Assembly (NCBI GenBank): GCA_031213475.1
Contig: JARUPZ010000002.1
Span: 16,084,738 to 16,148,737 of the forward strand
DNA length: 64,000 bases
Direction of reading: 5' to 3'
Origin: Nereocystis luetkeana
Taxonomy: Eukaryota > Sar > Phaeophyceae > Laminariales > Laminariaceae
How positions within the stretch are numbered: position 1 is the first letter of the stretch; every line of letters starts with the position of its first letter. Made by a program: the position numbers and the translations under genes. Under the pieces are notes generated by a model. The model saw only the letters and a list, made by a program, of their open reading frames with translations, did no database searches and was not told where the DNA came from. Positions 35,211-46,720 of the stretch are shown here, piece by piece.

Positions 35211-35362
35211 ACGCGCAAGCGTTTCTATAAAATAAACGTTCGAAGTGAGGTTCGAACCCGTGACCTGGACGACGTCAGATGTGAAGGTGTTACCTACTGA
35301 GCTATAGGGGTAAAATATCGATCGATTACCCATCCCAGGGTAATCCTTGTAACACTGGCGAA
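35211..35362 (-). mobile_element. tRNA-derived SINE, copy A
   Basis: On the minus strand CCCCTATAGCTCAGTAGGTA (A box) is followed about 35 bp later by GGGTTCGAACC (B box), the spacing of an internal Pol III promoter. The tRNA stems are incomplete, so it is not a working tRNA. Flanking blocks are shared with copy B, and a tail-like match (GATCGATCGATTATGCCCAG) lies at 23080-23110. Confidence 0.6.
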
Positions 35363-36180
35363 TAATAATCACATATACAAGGTCCCCTCCTGGATTGTGG
35401 TTGATTTGAAACCCCCTTGAAACCCCCGCGGGTGTCCCAAACTGAAAAGGGAGAGAGAGCCCGGCAGGCGTTCGCTCCTCGTACCAGCTACTCGAACATA
35501 CCCACCGGGCAAGAACGAAGAATGCAACAATCTCTTGAAAGCTAAAAAATAAAAAAAAGTAGTGCCACCGAGCAGTACCCGGGCAAGTAACGCCGATCAG
35601 CCCGAACGAGTTTATTAGTTCTGTATCGGATGTCGCTTTTGATTTGGTTTCTTCAGTAGAGGAGTAAAATACTTGAGTCTGCAGGCGTGCGCGTTTCACG
35701 AGAATGCCCTTTTTTTGAATATTATAGTACCGGGTGTTTGTTTTTTTTACAATGTTTGGCACGGAGGATATCGGTGGAACTTGTGGTGATTCCATCAAAT
35801 CGATTGCCACCAAAGAGCTTCACGTACCGTTTTCAGTGGAAGTCACGGGGGCAGTGCGCAGGGGTGTTTCATTTGGTCGGTCCCGGGCCGCATTTTCTAC
35901 CTGGTACACAACAGGCGCAAGGCGAGCCTTGCGCCCCCTACGACCCTCAGGTGTCCCTCGACTGATAAAGGGGTTACGCTCCCCTTGAACTTGGCCGCCG
36001 TGAGGCACTTGGTCGTTGGCTCGTCGTCCCAACACGCACTAATACATACCTGCGTCCCTGGGTGCTTGCTCGTTTGAAGTATGACTTGTCCTCCCTTCCC
36101 CCCGTCGCTGTCTCTGTCGGCCACTCTGACGCTCGCAAACTCGCAAACACTGCTGCTGTGTGATTATTCTTCTGTCTCAG

Positions 36181-36389
36181 AGTCCTACCCGGCAAACGAA
36201 CTTCCGCTGGATGACTTTTTCCACGGAGGCGCATTTATGTCCGACTTTCACGACATTCCGAGCCTCGAGCGTCCTTGCTATCAGGAGATGAAGAGATTTA
36301 TCGACCAAGAAGGTGCGAACTTGACCCTCACTGGAAGGAATTGTGGGCAGGCGCATTGGTACCGTTTTACACAAACTCTTAGCGAGTAC
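36181..36389 (+). CDS. Possible orphan exon
   Basis: After a good acceptor (TTCTGTCTCAG) the frame reads ESYPANELPLDDFFHGG, FHDIPSLERPCYQEMKRFID and GRNCGQAHWYRF, with a possible donor GCGA|GTACGT. The composition looks coding, but I recognise no family and cannot join it in phase to neighbouring exons. Confidence 0.25.
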
Positions 36390-36662
36390 GTATTCATGGA
36401 CTGCATTCGTGGGCAAGTATTATGCGAAGGTTGCTGGCTCTCTTGCCTCTTGGCGGACGGTCTTGACAGACAGAGAATCGTCAAGGAACTCCCCACACTA
36501 GCGCTATTGTATTGTATTTATAAGCCGCATAAAATAGACCGTCCACCGACAGCTTTGCTTATGGGTGGGGGGTGTGTCCGTTCATGGATTTGTTCTGTTC
36601 CTCTCATTTTTTTCTTCATGTTTTGCAGTGAAAGTTTTGATGAAACCCCTCCCAGGATGCGC

Positions 36663-36771
36663 TATTACGGGGGACCATAGTTAATAGCACCAAATATTGT
36701 TAGTAAAAATGGTTAAATATATAGCTTTTTATGTATACCATAGGTTCCATTAACTATGGTCCCCCGTAATA
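36663..36771 (-). mobile_element. MITE, copy 7
   Basis: Complete ends. The arms are AGTTAATAGCACC / GGTTCCATTAACT, the symmetric AGTTAATAGG type with later mutations. Confidence 0.85.
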
Positions 36772-36829
36772 TATTCTGCTGTTTTACGTAACCGTCATTT
36801 AAGAGTCAAGAGGTAAATCCGTCAGTAGT

Positions 36830-37235
36830 CGGGAGGAAGATGCACAGAGATGCCCTTGTGACAAAGCAAAAGACAGCAGTACAACTCGCATGGTGGGGAA
36901 ATGGAAATGCACAAGGAGGAATGGGAGGTGTTGGAGATGAGGAATCTAGACGAGTGTGACATGGAGAAGTCTATAACAGTAGTACACTAGATAGTAGCGG
37001 GAAAACGATCGCTATCCTATGAGGAAGATAGTGGGCACGAACGGCGAAACAGAAAAGGGATAAGAGAGCGTTTTTCTTCAATACCGGGTATAATGAACCA
37101 GGTATGGAAAAATCGTGTTGAGCGACCGCATGTTAGATGCGTCGCTATTGGGAGTAGGAACGGTGCTCTGTCGAAAGGGATGCGCGGTCAAGGTTCAACT
37201 TACTACAGTAAAGCTAGCAACAAATGAGTACCCCC
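36830..37235 (+). mobile_element. LINE 3' end fragment
   Basis: Reverse complement of 16060-16385 with about 75-80% identity. It retains degenerate coding for NLDECDMEK and AGKRSLSYEED from the Cys/His tail region. It ends CAACAAATGAGTACCCCCCC. It is 5'-truncated and frame-disrupted. Confidence 0.7.
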
Positions 37236-37545
37236 CCGCTCTCCAATACTTCTCATCATACGAGTGTGACCATGCACTGCAATGAGTACACCTCACCCCC
37301 CATATACTGAACAGCGACGGAGCAGCGGTCGTGTGGGATATATAAAATTATGAGGTTATTACTGCGAGTACCCCAACCAATTCGTTGTTCTTTCGTGGGC
37401 GTGTCTACGTGTTTCTCGACTCTGGCTGTCACGTACGGTAGTCTCATTTCGAGCCGACAGCCCCAGCCCTGCCGTGGTACTTTGATTGCTAAATGTTGCT
37501 TCCTCGATCTTGCTTTCCATCTACCGCCCCCTGCGGAATCACCAG

Positions 37546-38469
37546 GACTGACGATGCTGCCGGAAGAGACGGAGATGTTGGAGCGAGACATCCAACTGGA
37601 GCGCAGGAAGCGAGCGCAGGCGAGAAAGGAGCGCTACGCGGAGGAACCGGTGAGTCCTGCGAGAGGGACTGCTCTCTGCCTTATCTTTTTATGCGTTGTC
37701 TCGATCTTCTGAGCGTCGCGACCATGACACAGATGTCTATTGGCGCACACGTAGGTAAGCGACTGAGGGTGAACTCAGCAGCGTGACATTTTCAAGATAG
37801 TAGTAATTCACCGAGGAATGGACACTGCAGCAGTTGCGCATTTTCTCGTTACAGCAAGCCATCACGAGCGTGGCTCTGCCAGACCGACAGACACCGCCTG
37901 CGCATACGAATGCGTGTAGGCCAAGCTCACAGCAATACCATCATTCACTACGCGGTACACATATACCTCGTACGAAGTATAATGTTTACGTTAACACAAC
38001 GTGCGTTGTTGCGCATGATGACTCTCATCTACTCTACTTTTCCAAAGAACAGTACGTGTAGGTGCATTTGCCATGCATTTTCTCGGAGTGCTAGTTTCGT
38101 GACCACAGAGCTTGCATCTCTGCAGGATGAAGAATCGGCATGGACGTCGAGTGTGCTGGATATCGACGGATAGAAATAACGATTTACTCGTAGTGTTGAG
38201 GAACACAAAGGTGGAACCAAAATGTGATATTTAACATGTTTTGCCACTTTCCGATTTTCACGTGCGTCCAAACTTTGAAAAATGCTCAGGACGAGGATCT
38301 CGTTGACGATACCCTGGACGACGTACCCATCGGGACCGACGTTGAGATCGCTTCAGCGGACGTACCACCCCCACCCATCGATTTCGACGACAACGACGGC
38401 TACGATGATGGATACGATTCGCCGGGAGATTCGAGCGTTGCGGATGTGGAGAGCTCGGCGCTTTTCTAG
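37546..38469 (+). CDS. Acidic C-terminal exons of an unidentified protein (5' partial)
   Basis: Exon 37546-37649 (acceptor CACCAG, donor CCG|GTGAGT) reads LTMLPEETEMLERDIQLE then RRKRAQARKERYAEEP, a charged helix. It joins in phase 0 to 38290-38469 (acceptor GCTCAG), which reads DEDLVDDTLDDVPIGTDVEI, a proline run, then DDNDGYDDGYDSPGD and stop TAG. The C terminus is strongly acidic. The upstream exon must end with one base of a codon; I could not find it. The plastid presequence exon at 32278 ends in another phase, so a direct join is excluded. No family recognised. Confidence 0.55.
38065..38190 (-). repeat. Dispersed repeat R7, copy 1
   Basis: Reverse complement of 59110-59225 in blocks: GTTATTTCTA-CCGT, ATCCAGCACA, GCCGATTCTTCA and AGCTCTGTGGTCACRAAACTA. 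Other copies are at 50975-51165 and 59110-59265. Confidence 0.6.
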
Positions 38470-39512
38470 TTGCCGTAATTGTCTGTTGATACACTACATG
38501 AAGTTGCCCCTGCTATTTTTGGGAGATGTTTTTCAAGCGGTCGGTAGCGAAGATGGACGGGGGGGGGGGGTTCAAACAAATAGGCGTGTGCGGTACACGA
38601 GCGGTGTTTGGTAGAACCACACTTTTCAAACTGGACAGCTGGACGTCACAGCAGTAGCATAATGATGAAACGCAGGGGGGTTGCCCGGGATGTTTGCTTG
38701 CAGTAGTGCGACACGTTTCGCGCAGTTAACTATATTTGGGCAGAGATCGCCTACGCCGGGACTGGAAACCTCCAGTGGTTGGAGGATAAGATCAATGAAA
38801 AAAGTCGCAAGTCCGAGTAGGACGCTGGAGAAGATGAAAATTTTATTGGAGCATGGGCTGGTTGGCCGGGTCTGCTATCGATCTTCAGCCGGCGTGTTGG
38901 TGCCCCCACGATCTACGGCATCCACCAGTTATCCAAACGATGGGTGCGCGAACAAACAGCAGATCGACGGTTCGTGCTATACATGCTTCTTAAATTGATG
39001 ACTGCGGACGATGCGATTCACGTCTTGCACGGGCACGAAATCACATACCTGATACTTGATACTTCTACGTACGACCCCGTTTTGCCTCCGGGCATCTCCA
39101 TCAACCGCAGCGCTGCACTTTCACGACAACAGCCGCTCGTACACCCCCATCAACACGTCCCAGCCATGCGAAGGAACGCAGGCGACAAAATGGATACTTG
39201 GCAGATAAAGGGCTTGCTGCCACGCTGGCAGCTGCCAGGCCACGCAAGCACGGCGAAACCAGACACCATCCAAGGGGGCGAAAGCAGCAGATTAGGTTCA
39301 ATCGGTGTGACTACTCGCCAAGGGTGTCGGAAGAGTAACCCACACAAACGCACGCGCCACCTACCAAACATGCTACAGAAACACGGCTTCACACGGAGGC
39401 GAAACAAGAAACCACCGAGAGGGCTGCATACGTGAGCAAATTCACGCTCAGTCACCACGGGTGGTGTCATTCTCTCAGCCAGCCCCTACTGGTAAAGCAT
39501 GGCAGCCGGCCT

Positions 39513-40535
39513 CTATTCCTGCACCCGTCGTCGCCCCTTCTTGCCCTTCTCCCGTCGTTTCTCCTCGCCCTTCGTCGCCGCTGGCTTTGCCTCCTCCTCC
39601 GCCCCTTCCTCCGGCGACCGCGCCTCCGTATCGCCCCGTTTCCGCCCAGCCTTCTTTGCTTTCGTCTTCCGTTTGCGCGGACGGTTGCTGCTGGACTCCG
39701 CCACCCCAGAACCAGCATCCTCAAGACCTCCCCCTTCCCCTTCCGCATGATCCATGGACCTGGTTCTAGGCCTCTTTGCTCCGGCAGCTGTGGGTTCGGC
39801 AGTTTTTTGGGAGTCGGCGAGATCCACCGACCTCGTGCGGGGCCGGCTGGACGCCACCTGTGTCGACAACCCCAATTCGGCGTTGACAACGGCCATCTCC
39901 TCCCTGTTCCGCTTCTTCTTGGAGGACTTTTTCTTCTTCGTCGCTTCCTCCGCTGATCTGCCGACCCCTCCGATTACTGGGTACGAGGGAAGGGAGGAGG
40001 GGGTGGCCGCTTGGCCGAGGATGGCCCGAAGGTCGGCCGTGCTGAAGCCCTTCACGTCCTTTGAGCGCACGCGCCTCGCGCGGGAGGGGCAGGAGCTCGC
40101 AGCCTGCGCGGAGGGAGCAGAGGCGCCTTCGCCGCCGCTACTGCTGCTGTTGGCACCTTTGGCATCGTCTCCTTTCTGGCGTTTCTTGTCGCGCTTCTTC
40201 GACTTTTTCCTTTTCTTGTCGCTAGGTTGACCGTACGCCTTTCCCAGGGCTTCCAGCACTCCGTTGAAGCTCACCGCCGTGCTCGCCCAGCCCGCCGATC
40301 CCGTCGAGTCATGCGATGCCCCGAGGCCGAGGTTGTTGGACTTTTTGGCCACCTTGACGTGCTCAGAGACCCCGTCCTCGCGCTTCCCAAGGCCTTTGCC
40401 CTCCGTCCACCCCATCTTCTGAAGCATCTTGAGGCCGAACTTGGTCTTGTCGTTTTTCCATGCCTGATTGAGGGTGTCACCCACGCGCGGTGCAGGAGCT
40501 GCAGGCACCGTAGCCACTGCGGAAACGGCTGCCAT
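39513..40535 (-). CDS. PINX1: PinX1-like G-patch protein (340 aa)
   Basis: A single exon from ATG at 40535 to TAG at 39513. Residues 24-75 are the PinX1-type N terminus: AWKNDKTKFGLKMLQKMGW, then EGKGLGKREDG and KSNNLGLGA. This is a G-patch with the NxAWxNDxxKFGxxML lead-in special to PinX1/Gno1 and is followed by the PinX1-like helix around FNGVLEALGKAYGQ (residues 90-103). The rest is Lys/Arg-rich and disordered, ending in KGRRRVQE. In yeast and animals these proteins are nucleolar, stimulate the helicase Prp43 in pre-rRNA processing and bind telomerase. The telomerase-inhibitory C terminus is poorly conserved, so I infer only the ribosome-biogenesis role. It is head-to-head with RPA43, 215 bp between start codons. 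Confidence 0.9.
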   Translation of the reverse strand: MAAVSAVATVPAAPAPRVGDTLNQAWKNDKTKFGLKMLQKMGWTEGKGLGKREDGVSEHVKVAKKSNNLGLGASHDSTGSAGWASTAVSFNGVLEALGKAYGQPSDKKRKKSKKRDKKRQKGDDAKGANSSSSGGEGASAPSAQAASSCPSRARRVRSKDVKGFSTADLRAILGQAATPSSLPSYPVIGGVGRSAEEATKKKKSSKKKRNREEMAVVNAELGLSTQVASSRPRTRSVDLADSQKTAEPTAAGAKRPRTRSMDHAEGEGGGLEDAGSGVAESSSNRPRKRKTKAKKAGRKRGDTEARSPEEGAEEEAKPAATKGEEKRREKGKKGRRRVQE

Positions 40536-40750
40536 ACTGCTGAGTAGTGAGCGACACCCCGGCTACAGCAGCAGTGGTCTGGCACCGGGTCTCTGGGTCG
40601 GTGATGAGGCCAGCCGACGTCTCAGATAACCCCGTCTCCCGTCACAAGAAAAATGCTGGAGAGACTGGAACTCCAGGTATCGAAATCTGCGCTCTGCTCT
40701 ACTCCTTACAGAACAGCATCGTGGTTGTTTGTCTCTCTACCTCTCCAGCG
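40536..40750. promoter_or_regulatory. Bidirectional promoter region PINX1 / RPA43
   Basis: 215 bp between two divergent start codons of nucleolar genes. No TATA box is obvious. A shared promoter is inferred from the spacing. Confidence 0.55.
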
Positions 40751-43700
40751 ATGGCACCCTCTCCGTTTGAAGAAGTTGATGTGAGCCCCCATGTGTCTGA
40801 ATCAATCATTTCATTCGTCGCAAACGCTAAACTGCCCCTGCTTCCCATTCCGCACCACATGAAATCTCGATAGCTTTTCGAATTGCTTCGTACGACGACA
40901 CATTTTATGGGTTGTTTTCGTGGTCCAAAATGTGGCAATGGGTGCTGGCAGTTGTGCTTGTCCGCTGAGTGCTGCATGGAGCAGATTTGGGGCGGGATGT
41001 GAGTTGGATGATTCGTTCGCCTTGATGATGATACAGAGAATCTCAGTTGTGAGGGCCTTACGGCGGAAGATACGTAACAAACTTTACATTCAGCGCTCGG
41101 ACTACAGAGTTTGCAGTATCACCCAACACCCAACAAGCAACAGAACCGGCGCAGGGCAGCTACAACAGCAGTACTCGTACTGCTTGTTATATTGATCAGG
41201 AGAGCCGCGACCCCCCAACATACTGCAACAACATTCGTACATGCACTCGCACGTCGTACATGGTAGACACGGCACCTGGTAACTCTGTTAACCCCGGTAA
41301 CTCTGTTAACCCCTTTCGTGTACCAGGTGCATCCAGTAGATGTACACGCATACCCCCGTACGCCGTACACGCACCGACTGTTGTTATCCACCTGCCACGC
41401 CCCGCGCGGCAGATGAAAATTTGCGTCAGCCTGCTGCCGAGCGACATTGCGGACATCTACGCCGGCATCCGCCGCAACATCTACCAGTTCCTGATGCGCT
41501 ACAATGAATCCGTCGGTGGCGTCTTGCTAGCCGTCTCAGACCTTTCGTTTCCCGACGGCGCTAGGGACGGCCGCATCTCCGACGAGATGCCGCACATCCA
41601 CTTCGACGTCAAGGCCAAGGCACAGGTGTTCCGGCCGCGACCCGGCCACGTGCTGGAGGGACGTGTGAACAAGGCGAGTGATTCAGGCTTCCTCGACGTT
41701 GTGCGATAATGGTTTACCAGGTACGCCTCAACATGGCGACGCTAAAGGGACGCACAGCAGCACTACAACAGTAGCTCTACTGCTATTGGTGGTTGCCCTT
41801 CTACTGTCAGCAGTACTCGCAGCTCTATTGCTGGCTCTATTGCTGCCAGCAGTAGCTCTACTGCTGTCAGCAGTACAGTAGCTCCACTGCTGTGGTTCTC
41901 CCTTGTCACACGAACTGCCGGTTTCGGCATCCCCGTCTCCGTGCGCTGTCGTCTGCTTTGCTTGCGAATGCCGTGTTGACACTAGAGATGGGCATTATGA
42001 TTCGTAGTTGTTACCGCCGGTGTGTCGTGATCCCACGTCTCTCTGCGTTAGCAGTGTTGTTATCATACTGTGAACTACGACGGCTAGAGTGTATGACAGC
42101 TCGGGCTGAGAGAGCAGTCCGATGACAGGATGAGACAGGGAGAGATGATGAGTCAGAACCGAGGGGCGAGCAATCTTCGTTGCTCTCGTGGTGCTCGGGT
42201 CAAGGGACAATTCAGCGGGGCCTTGCTAAATCCCGCTGCGGAGAATCCGCTTGGCAGAATAGCCGCCGCTGAGGAGCCGTCTGCGGAACGTGGAGGAGAA
42301 GGCTCCGTGGCGAGATCCATACGTGACAATCTCCCGAGTTCCCCGAGCAAAGCTTCTTGAGGAGCTTTCTCGAAGGACGCTGGGGTTTCGACTATGTGGG
42401 TAGGCGTGTTGGTTCCGGGGGCATGGCATCACATCACCCCCCAGTTTTGGTGGTGATAGAGCTCGAGTGGATGGAGAATGGAGAAATTGAGGTGCTCAGC
42501 GAGCAGCAGCACAACGGAATGCTACAACAACCGGCAAGTCTATCACTTACAACGGAATGCTCCAACAACCGGCAAGTCTATCACTTGGAAGAAAGTGATA
42601 GACTTGCCGGTTGTTGGAGCATTCCGTTGTGCTGCTGCTCGCTGAGCACCTCAATTTCTCCATTCTCCATCCGCTCGAGCTCTATCACCACCAACACTGG
42701 GGGGTGATGTGGATGCAAGTGATAGACTTGCCAGTTGTTGGAGCATTCCGTTGTGCTGCTGCTCGCTGAGCACCTCAATTTCTTCATTCTCCATCCGCTC
42801 GAGCTCTATTACCACCAAAACTGGGGGTTGATGTGGATACCATGCCCCCGGAATCAACACGCCTAACCGGGACGCAACAGGACTACTAGCAACTGATAGT
42901 CTTGCCAGTTGTTGAAGCCTTCCGTTGTGCTGCCCGCTGAGCACCTTAATTTCTCCATTCTCCATCCGCTCGAGCTCATGGTTGACGATGCGGGCTGACG
43001 ATGCGGGCTAAGTGGTCTCTGATGGAGGCAGTTGAACTATGGGGGCCTGAAGCGTTGGGGGGGGTCCGTCCTGCCTTCCTTGCTCTCGTGGGTCCCCGAA
43101 GAACGTAGCGAGTCCTTCTGTGCTGCTGCAATGTCGGGGTCGGGGTTGCAGTTCGTAGTAGACATACTTTCAACTCTCGACTCGAATCGACTTGTGCCGT
43201 TGGTAATCAACTACCGTCAGACGCCAATAAGATTCGTAGTTGTTACCGCCGATGGGTCGTGATTCCACGTCTCTCTGCGTTAGCAATGTTGTTATCATAC
43301 TGTTGAACTACGACGGCTAGAGTGTATGACAGCTCGGGCTGAGACGGCAGTCCCATCACAGGATGAGACAGGGAGAGATGATGAGCCAGAGCCGAGGGGC
43401 GAGCAATCATCGTTGCTCTCGTGGCGCTCGGGTCAAGGGACAATTCAGCGGAGCCTTGCTAAGTCCCGCTGCGGAGAATACGCTAGGCAGAATCCGCTAG
43501 GCAGAATAGCCGCCGCTGAGGAGCCGTCTGCGGAACGTGGAGGAGAAGGCTCCGTGGCGAGATCCAAACATGACAATCTCCCGAGTTCCCCGAGCAAAGC
43601 TTCTGGAAGAGCTTTCTCGAAGGACACTGGGGCTCGACTATATGGGTAGGCGTGTTGGTTCCGGTGGTATCCACGGTATCGGATACTATGAATAATTTCG

Positions 43701-46700
43701 AAAAAGCGAGAACCGGATAGGAGGCGTTTTTCTCAAAAAAGAAAAAAGAAACAGTTTGACCGGTTTTTATGCCGGTTTTAACCGGTTAACCGAAAACCGG
43801 TTCAACCGGTTTTATAGGGGGAAACCATCCACATCATTGCAAATCAGATTGTTTTTTCGTTGAGTGGCACCTTGTGGTGTACTCACAAGTACGTGTTTAG
43901 TGCCGTTCGCAAATAATCCGTCTCTTTGAGATGGATTGCCACGCGTATTGGTGGTGATCAGCTGAAAAAATAATCAGTTATGTTGCCGACATCAGACTGC
44001 ATCAAAACCACCACAACCAGAGACCCGCACACTTTATGCTCCCGAAGCTCCACAAAAAGCAGTGTGACGGCTACCACCGTGCGTCAAGCACCAGTCGCAC
44101 TGCTTGTCTCTACACATGGCACGACTTCAAACCTCCGAAAAATCGATTAAATCAGACCCGCATCCTGTATGTGAAGGCATGAACCGGGGGGGGAGAAGGG
44201 AAAAGACCTGTGAACAGAGCTTATGTCCAGAACAAGACCTTTGAGTGGTGGCGTGTGGGACTGGCGAGATACGACGTGTTGGGGTGTTTTTTGTGAGCGA
44301 ATGTTCAGTGTAGGGTGAAGGGGTGTGGTCCAGCAGCAATTATCCGGTATAATCGATGCTGGGTCCACCTACGTTCAGGTTGTTGTCATGTTCTAGACTA
44401 ATAAATAGGCACAATCGACGATAGATCAACCAACCTGTCACGTTCATCAGTACGATATTCACAGCTGCTGCAGGCACGTTTTAGTGTAAAACAACCCGTT
44501 TTCTGGTTGAACCGGTTAAACCGGCGTTTTTATCCGATATAACCGGCTAACTAGACATCAAAAACTGAAGTGACAGTAAAAACTGGAGTGACAGTTTTTG
44601 TTTTAAATATCCGAGTAATCACGCACGCCTACTGGGTTTGCAAGAACCGCTGTCAACCATTTTTTCTATTTGGTGCCCATCTCTAGTTGATACTCTTGGC
44701 GGAATCCCCGCAGTAGGCGTTTGTGCGCGGTCCTGAATTTGATCAGGCAGCCCGCTTCAGAGGTAAGCACTTCAGCCAGTGTCGAACCGACTGGTTGTTG
44801 TTCAAGCTTCAGCTCTCAGAAGAACATATAAAAGAAATGGCGCTCAAGGCCAGTGTCGATTATCGGTCTTGTCCGACAGGACAGGATGAGGAGAAGGAGG
44901 AGAATATAAGAGAAAAGAAGTGGACGAATGTGCGTGTGCACGGTCGATCGATCACGGAGCTCTTAAGTCTCAAGACCCCTGGCATGCGGTGAAAACTAAA
45001 ACTCGAACCAAAAACCTCGGCTGAACTCGAAACGGTATTTCGGGGTTCTGCCGCATATATTCCCGAGATAACTGATACCTGATCCAACGGAGTTCCACCG
45101 CATACTACTGACTCGACATTGGATATACCGCACAGCTTGTACAGCCGTCACACTTTGTTCTGCTGCTGTGACCTACTCGCTACAGGCGACTATGATACCG
45201 ATCAGCGACTCGGTATAGACTACTGGCTACTGCTGGGTAGCATGGTAGCTATCCTTAATAGATACAAGTTGCCCCGAGGCGTCGGACTTGTCAGGCTGCA
45301 GTCGGCAAATATGCAAAGTAAACGAGTGTGCATTAGCTGCACGTCCAGTCTAGAGGAACCAGTCTATATATAGGACTGACATTTATTTCGACACCCACCT
45401 CCGCTCCTCCTCGCGCGACGTCTGTCCACATTCCCTTCACCCAGGTCACAAGTACTCACGTGGGAATGCTCGTCTGCGGACTCTTCAACGCGTCCGTGGC
45501 CTCGGAGTCCATGGGGAAAGGTTTCGAGTTTGACATGGCTCGTGGAGAGTGGAGGGGTGTCGGAGGCCAAGTCATAGGCGTCGGAGGTGACACGAAGTTT
45601 GTCGTTACCAGGTGAGGCACGTAGGAAACGGTTCAGCTAACCCCGACCACAACAAGTCGATGTGTATCAGGGACCTCAAATACGTCAGTCGAACGTAACA
45701 AGCTAAGCAGGCTTGCTGAATGAACGAGGACTGCAATTCGTCAGTGTTTGCTCTTCGCGTGGCCTAGGTGGGCATTTCGGAAGTTGGCTTGAGTACGTGC
45801 TCGCATCCTGTTTTCCCCACATGCGGCCACTAAGATTTGGGTATATATTTTTTCGAAACACGGTGTATTCCTGAGGTTCTACGTACGAGTATTTGTGGTT
45901 CGCCCTGACGGCGGCGCACAAAAAACGAAACAAGGGAAGCTGTGCTCCGTTTTTTTAGCTTCGTTCTTACTCAGTTGCCCTTGACGTCGTTTAGCGCAGT
46001 TCAGATATCCTCGCAGCCTCTTTCACAAGCAACTCATATTCTCACGCAACTCTCACATTACTTGCGCTTCCTGCTCAGCGTGTTCCCCGCGATAACATTT
46101 CCTAACGCAGACGGGAAGAACCATTCCCTACATCCGCAACCCGAGAGCTAACTGTCTTCGCAGCTGAAGTACCCCTTGCCCGTCCCACTCGTAGGAGGCT
46201 GTACTGCAGGCGTCGCCCACGTGGGGCATGGGTTAGACAGAGCTGAACGCCTGTATATACTCCTCGCGACATTTGGGCACATAGTAAGCGTACGACGCAC
46301 TCACAGTTCGCAGCCCTAACTCCAGTACTCATTTCGTGCAACCCCAGCAAGAAACCACTGGATGCCCAAGGCAAGTCGAAGTCCGTCGCCAGGGATGTAT
46401 TTCCCTGTTATATCGACCGCGCGCTTCCTTGCTTGCCCTACGCATCTTTTTCGCCATGGGTCGCTTATATGCCCGCCTCCCGTGGACCCGCTCGATTGCC
46501 TTCCGGAAACCTGTCGATCTTTTTGCGACTGCCCCCTCGCAGGATGCACGAGGCTGCGGGATTGATATCGATCGAGGGCTCTTTTGAGGGTCTCACGAAG
46601 GAGAACAGCTTGCCCGACAAGCGCTCCGCAGTTAGGCCGGAGGATGCTGTAGCCGCCAAGTCTTCGAAGAAGAAAGCGAGAAAGGCCGCTAAGGCCAAGA

Positions 46701-46720
46701 AGGCCAACGGCGACTTATAG
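40751..46720 (+). CDS. RPA43: RNA polymerase I subunit RPA43 (211 aa)
   Basis: Exons 40751-40780, 41413-41673, 45445-45611 and 46543-46720 (stop TAG) join in phases 0, 0 and 2. Exon 1 gives MAPSPFEEVD. Exon 2 gives MKICVSLLPSDIADIYAGIR, LMRYNESVGGVLLAVSDL and FRPRPGHVLEGRVNK. Exon 3 gives VTSTHVGMLVCGLFNASV, the OB-fold strand with the family's HxGxLxxxxFNAS signature. Exon 4 gives HEAAGLISIEGSF and a Lys-rich end. RPA43 forms the Pol I stalk with A14 and binds Rrn3 for rRNA transcription. Alignment to human VNKVSSSHIGCLV fixes exon 2's end at AAG, so the third intron starts GCGAGT and ends CCCAG, a GC-AG intron of 3,771 bp. A hAT-like element fills most of it. The tail is shorter than in yeast or human, where extensions are common. 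Confidence 0.9.
41760..41895. repeat. Imperfect CAGCAG/CTGCTG cluster
   Basis: Alternating ACTGCTG, CAGCAGTA and CTCTATTGCTG words just upstream of the hAT-like element, inside the RPA43 intron. Locally self-complementary. Confidence 0.7.
41999..42418 (+). repeat. Long direct repeat inside hAT-like element, copy 1
   Basis: About 90% identical to 43231-43664, from GATTCGTAGTTGTTACCGCC to AGGCGTGTTGGTTCCGG. It could be an LTR-like terminal repeat or an internal duplication. Confidence 0.9.
42402..42866. repeat. Foldback: ~150-bp inverted arms with extra tandem units
   Basis: The left arm 42402-42546 is the reverse complement of 42717-42866, from AGGCGTGTTGGTTCCGG to AACCGGCAAGTCTATCACTT. An additional inverted unit lies between them (42592-42712) and a diverged fourth at 42893-42976. 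Each unit carries GAGCTCGAG and CAGCGAGCAGCAGCACAAC. Confidence 0.9.
43231..43664 (+). repeat. Long direct repeat inside hAT-like element, copy 2
   Basis: Partner of 41999-42418; contains a local duplication of CGCTAGGCAGAAT. Confidence 0.9.

Larger units (their letters stand above)
41983..44685. mobile_element. hAT-like non-autonomous element, 2,703 bp
   Basis: Terminal inverted repeats TAGAGATGGGCA (left) and TGCCCATCTCTA (right) match the hAT consensus YARRGNTGGGCA. They are flanked by GTTGACAC and GTTGATAC, an 8-bp target duplication with one later change; 8 bp is the hAT hallmark. Inside are two 420-434 bp direct repeats, a foldback, and ACCGGTT-rich subterminal clusters at 43757-43815 and 44495-44550. 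No transposase ORF is present. Confidence 0.85.

Noticed and set aside
35211-35362. Functional tRNA gene
   Set aside because: A and B boxes are present, but the D stem and acceptor stem do not pair and no plausible anticodon arm is in place.
32278-38469. A single gene joining the plastid presequence to the acidic exons at 37.5-38.5 kb
   Set aside because: Exon phases do not match (two bases left against one base required) and no bridging exon could be supported.
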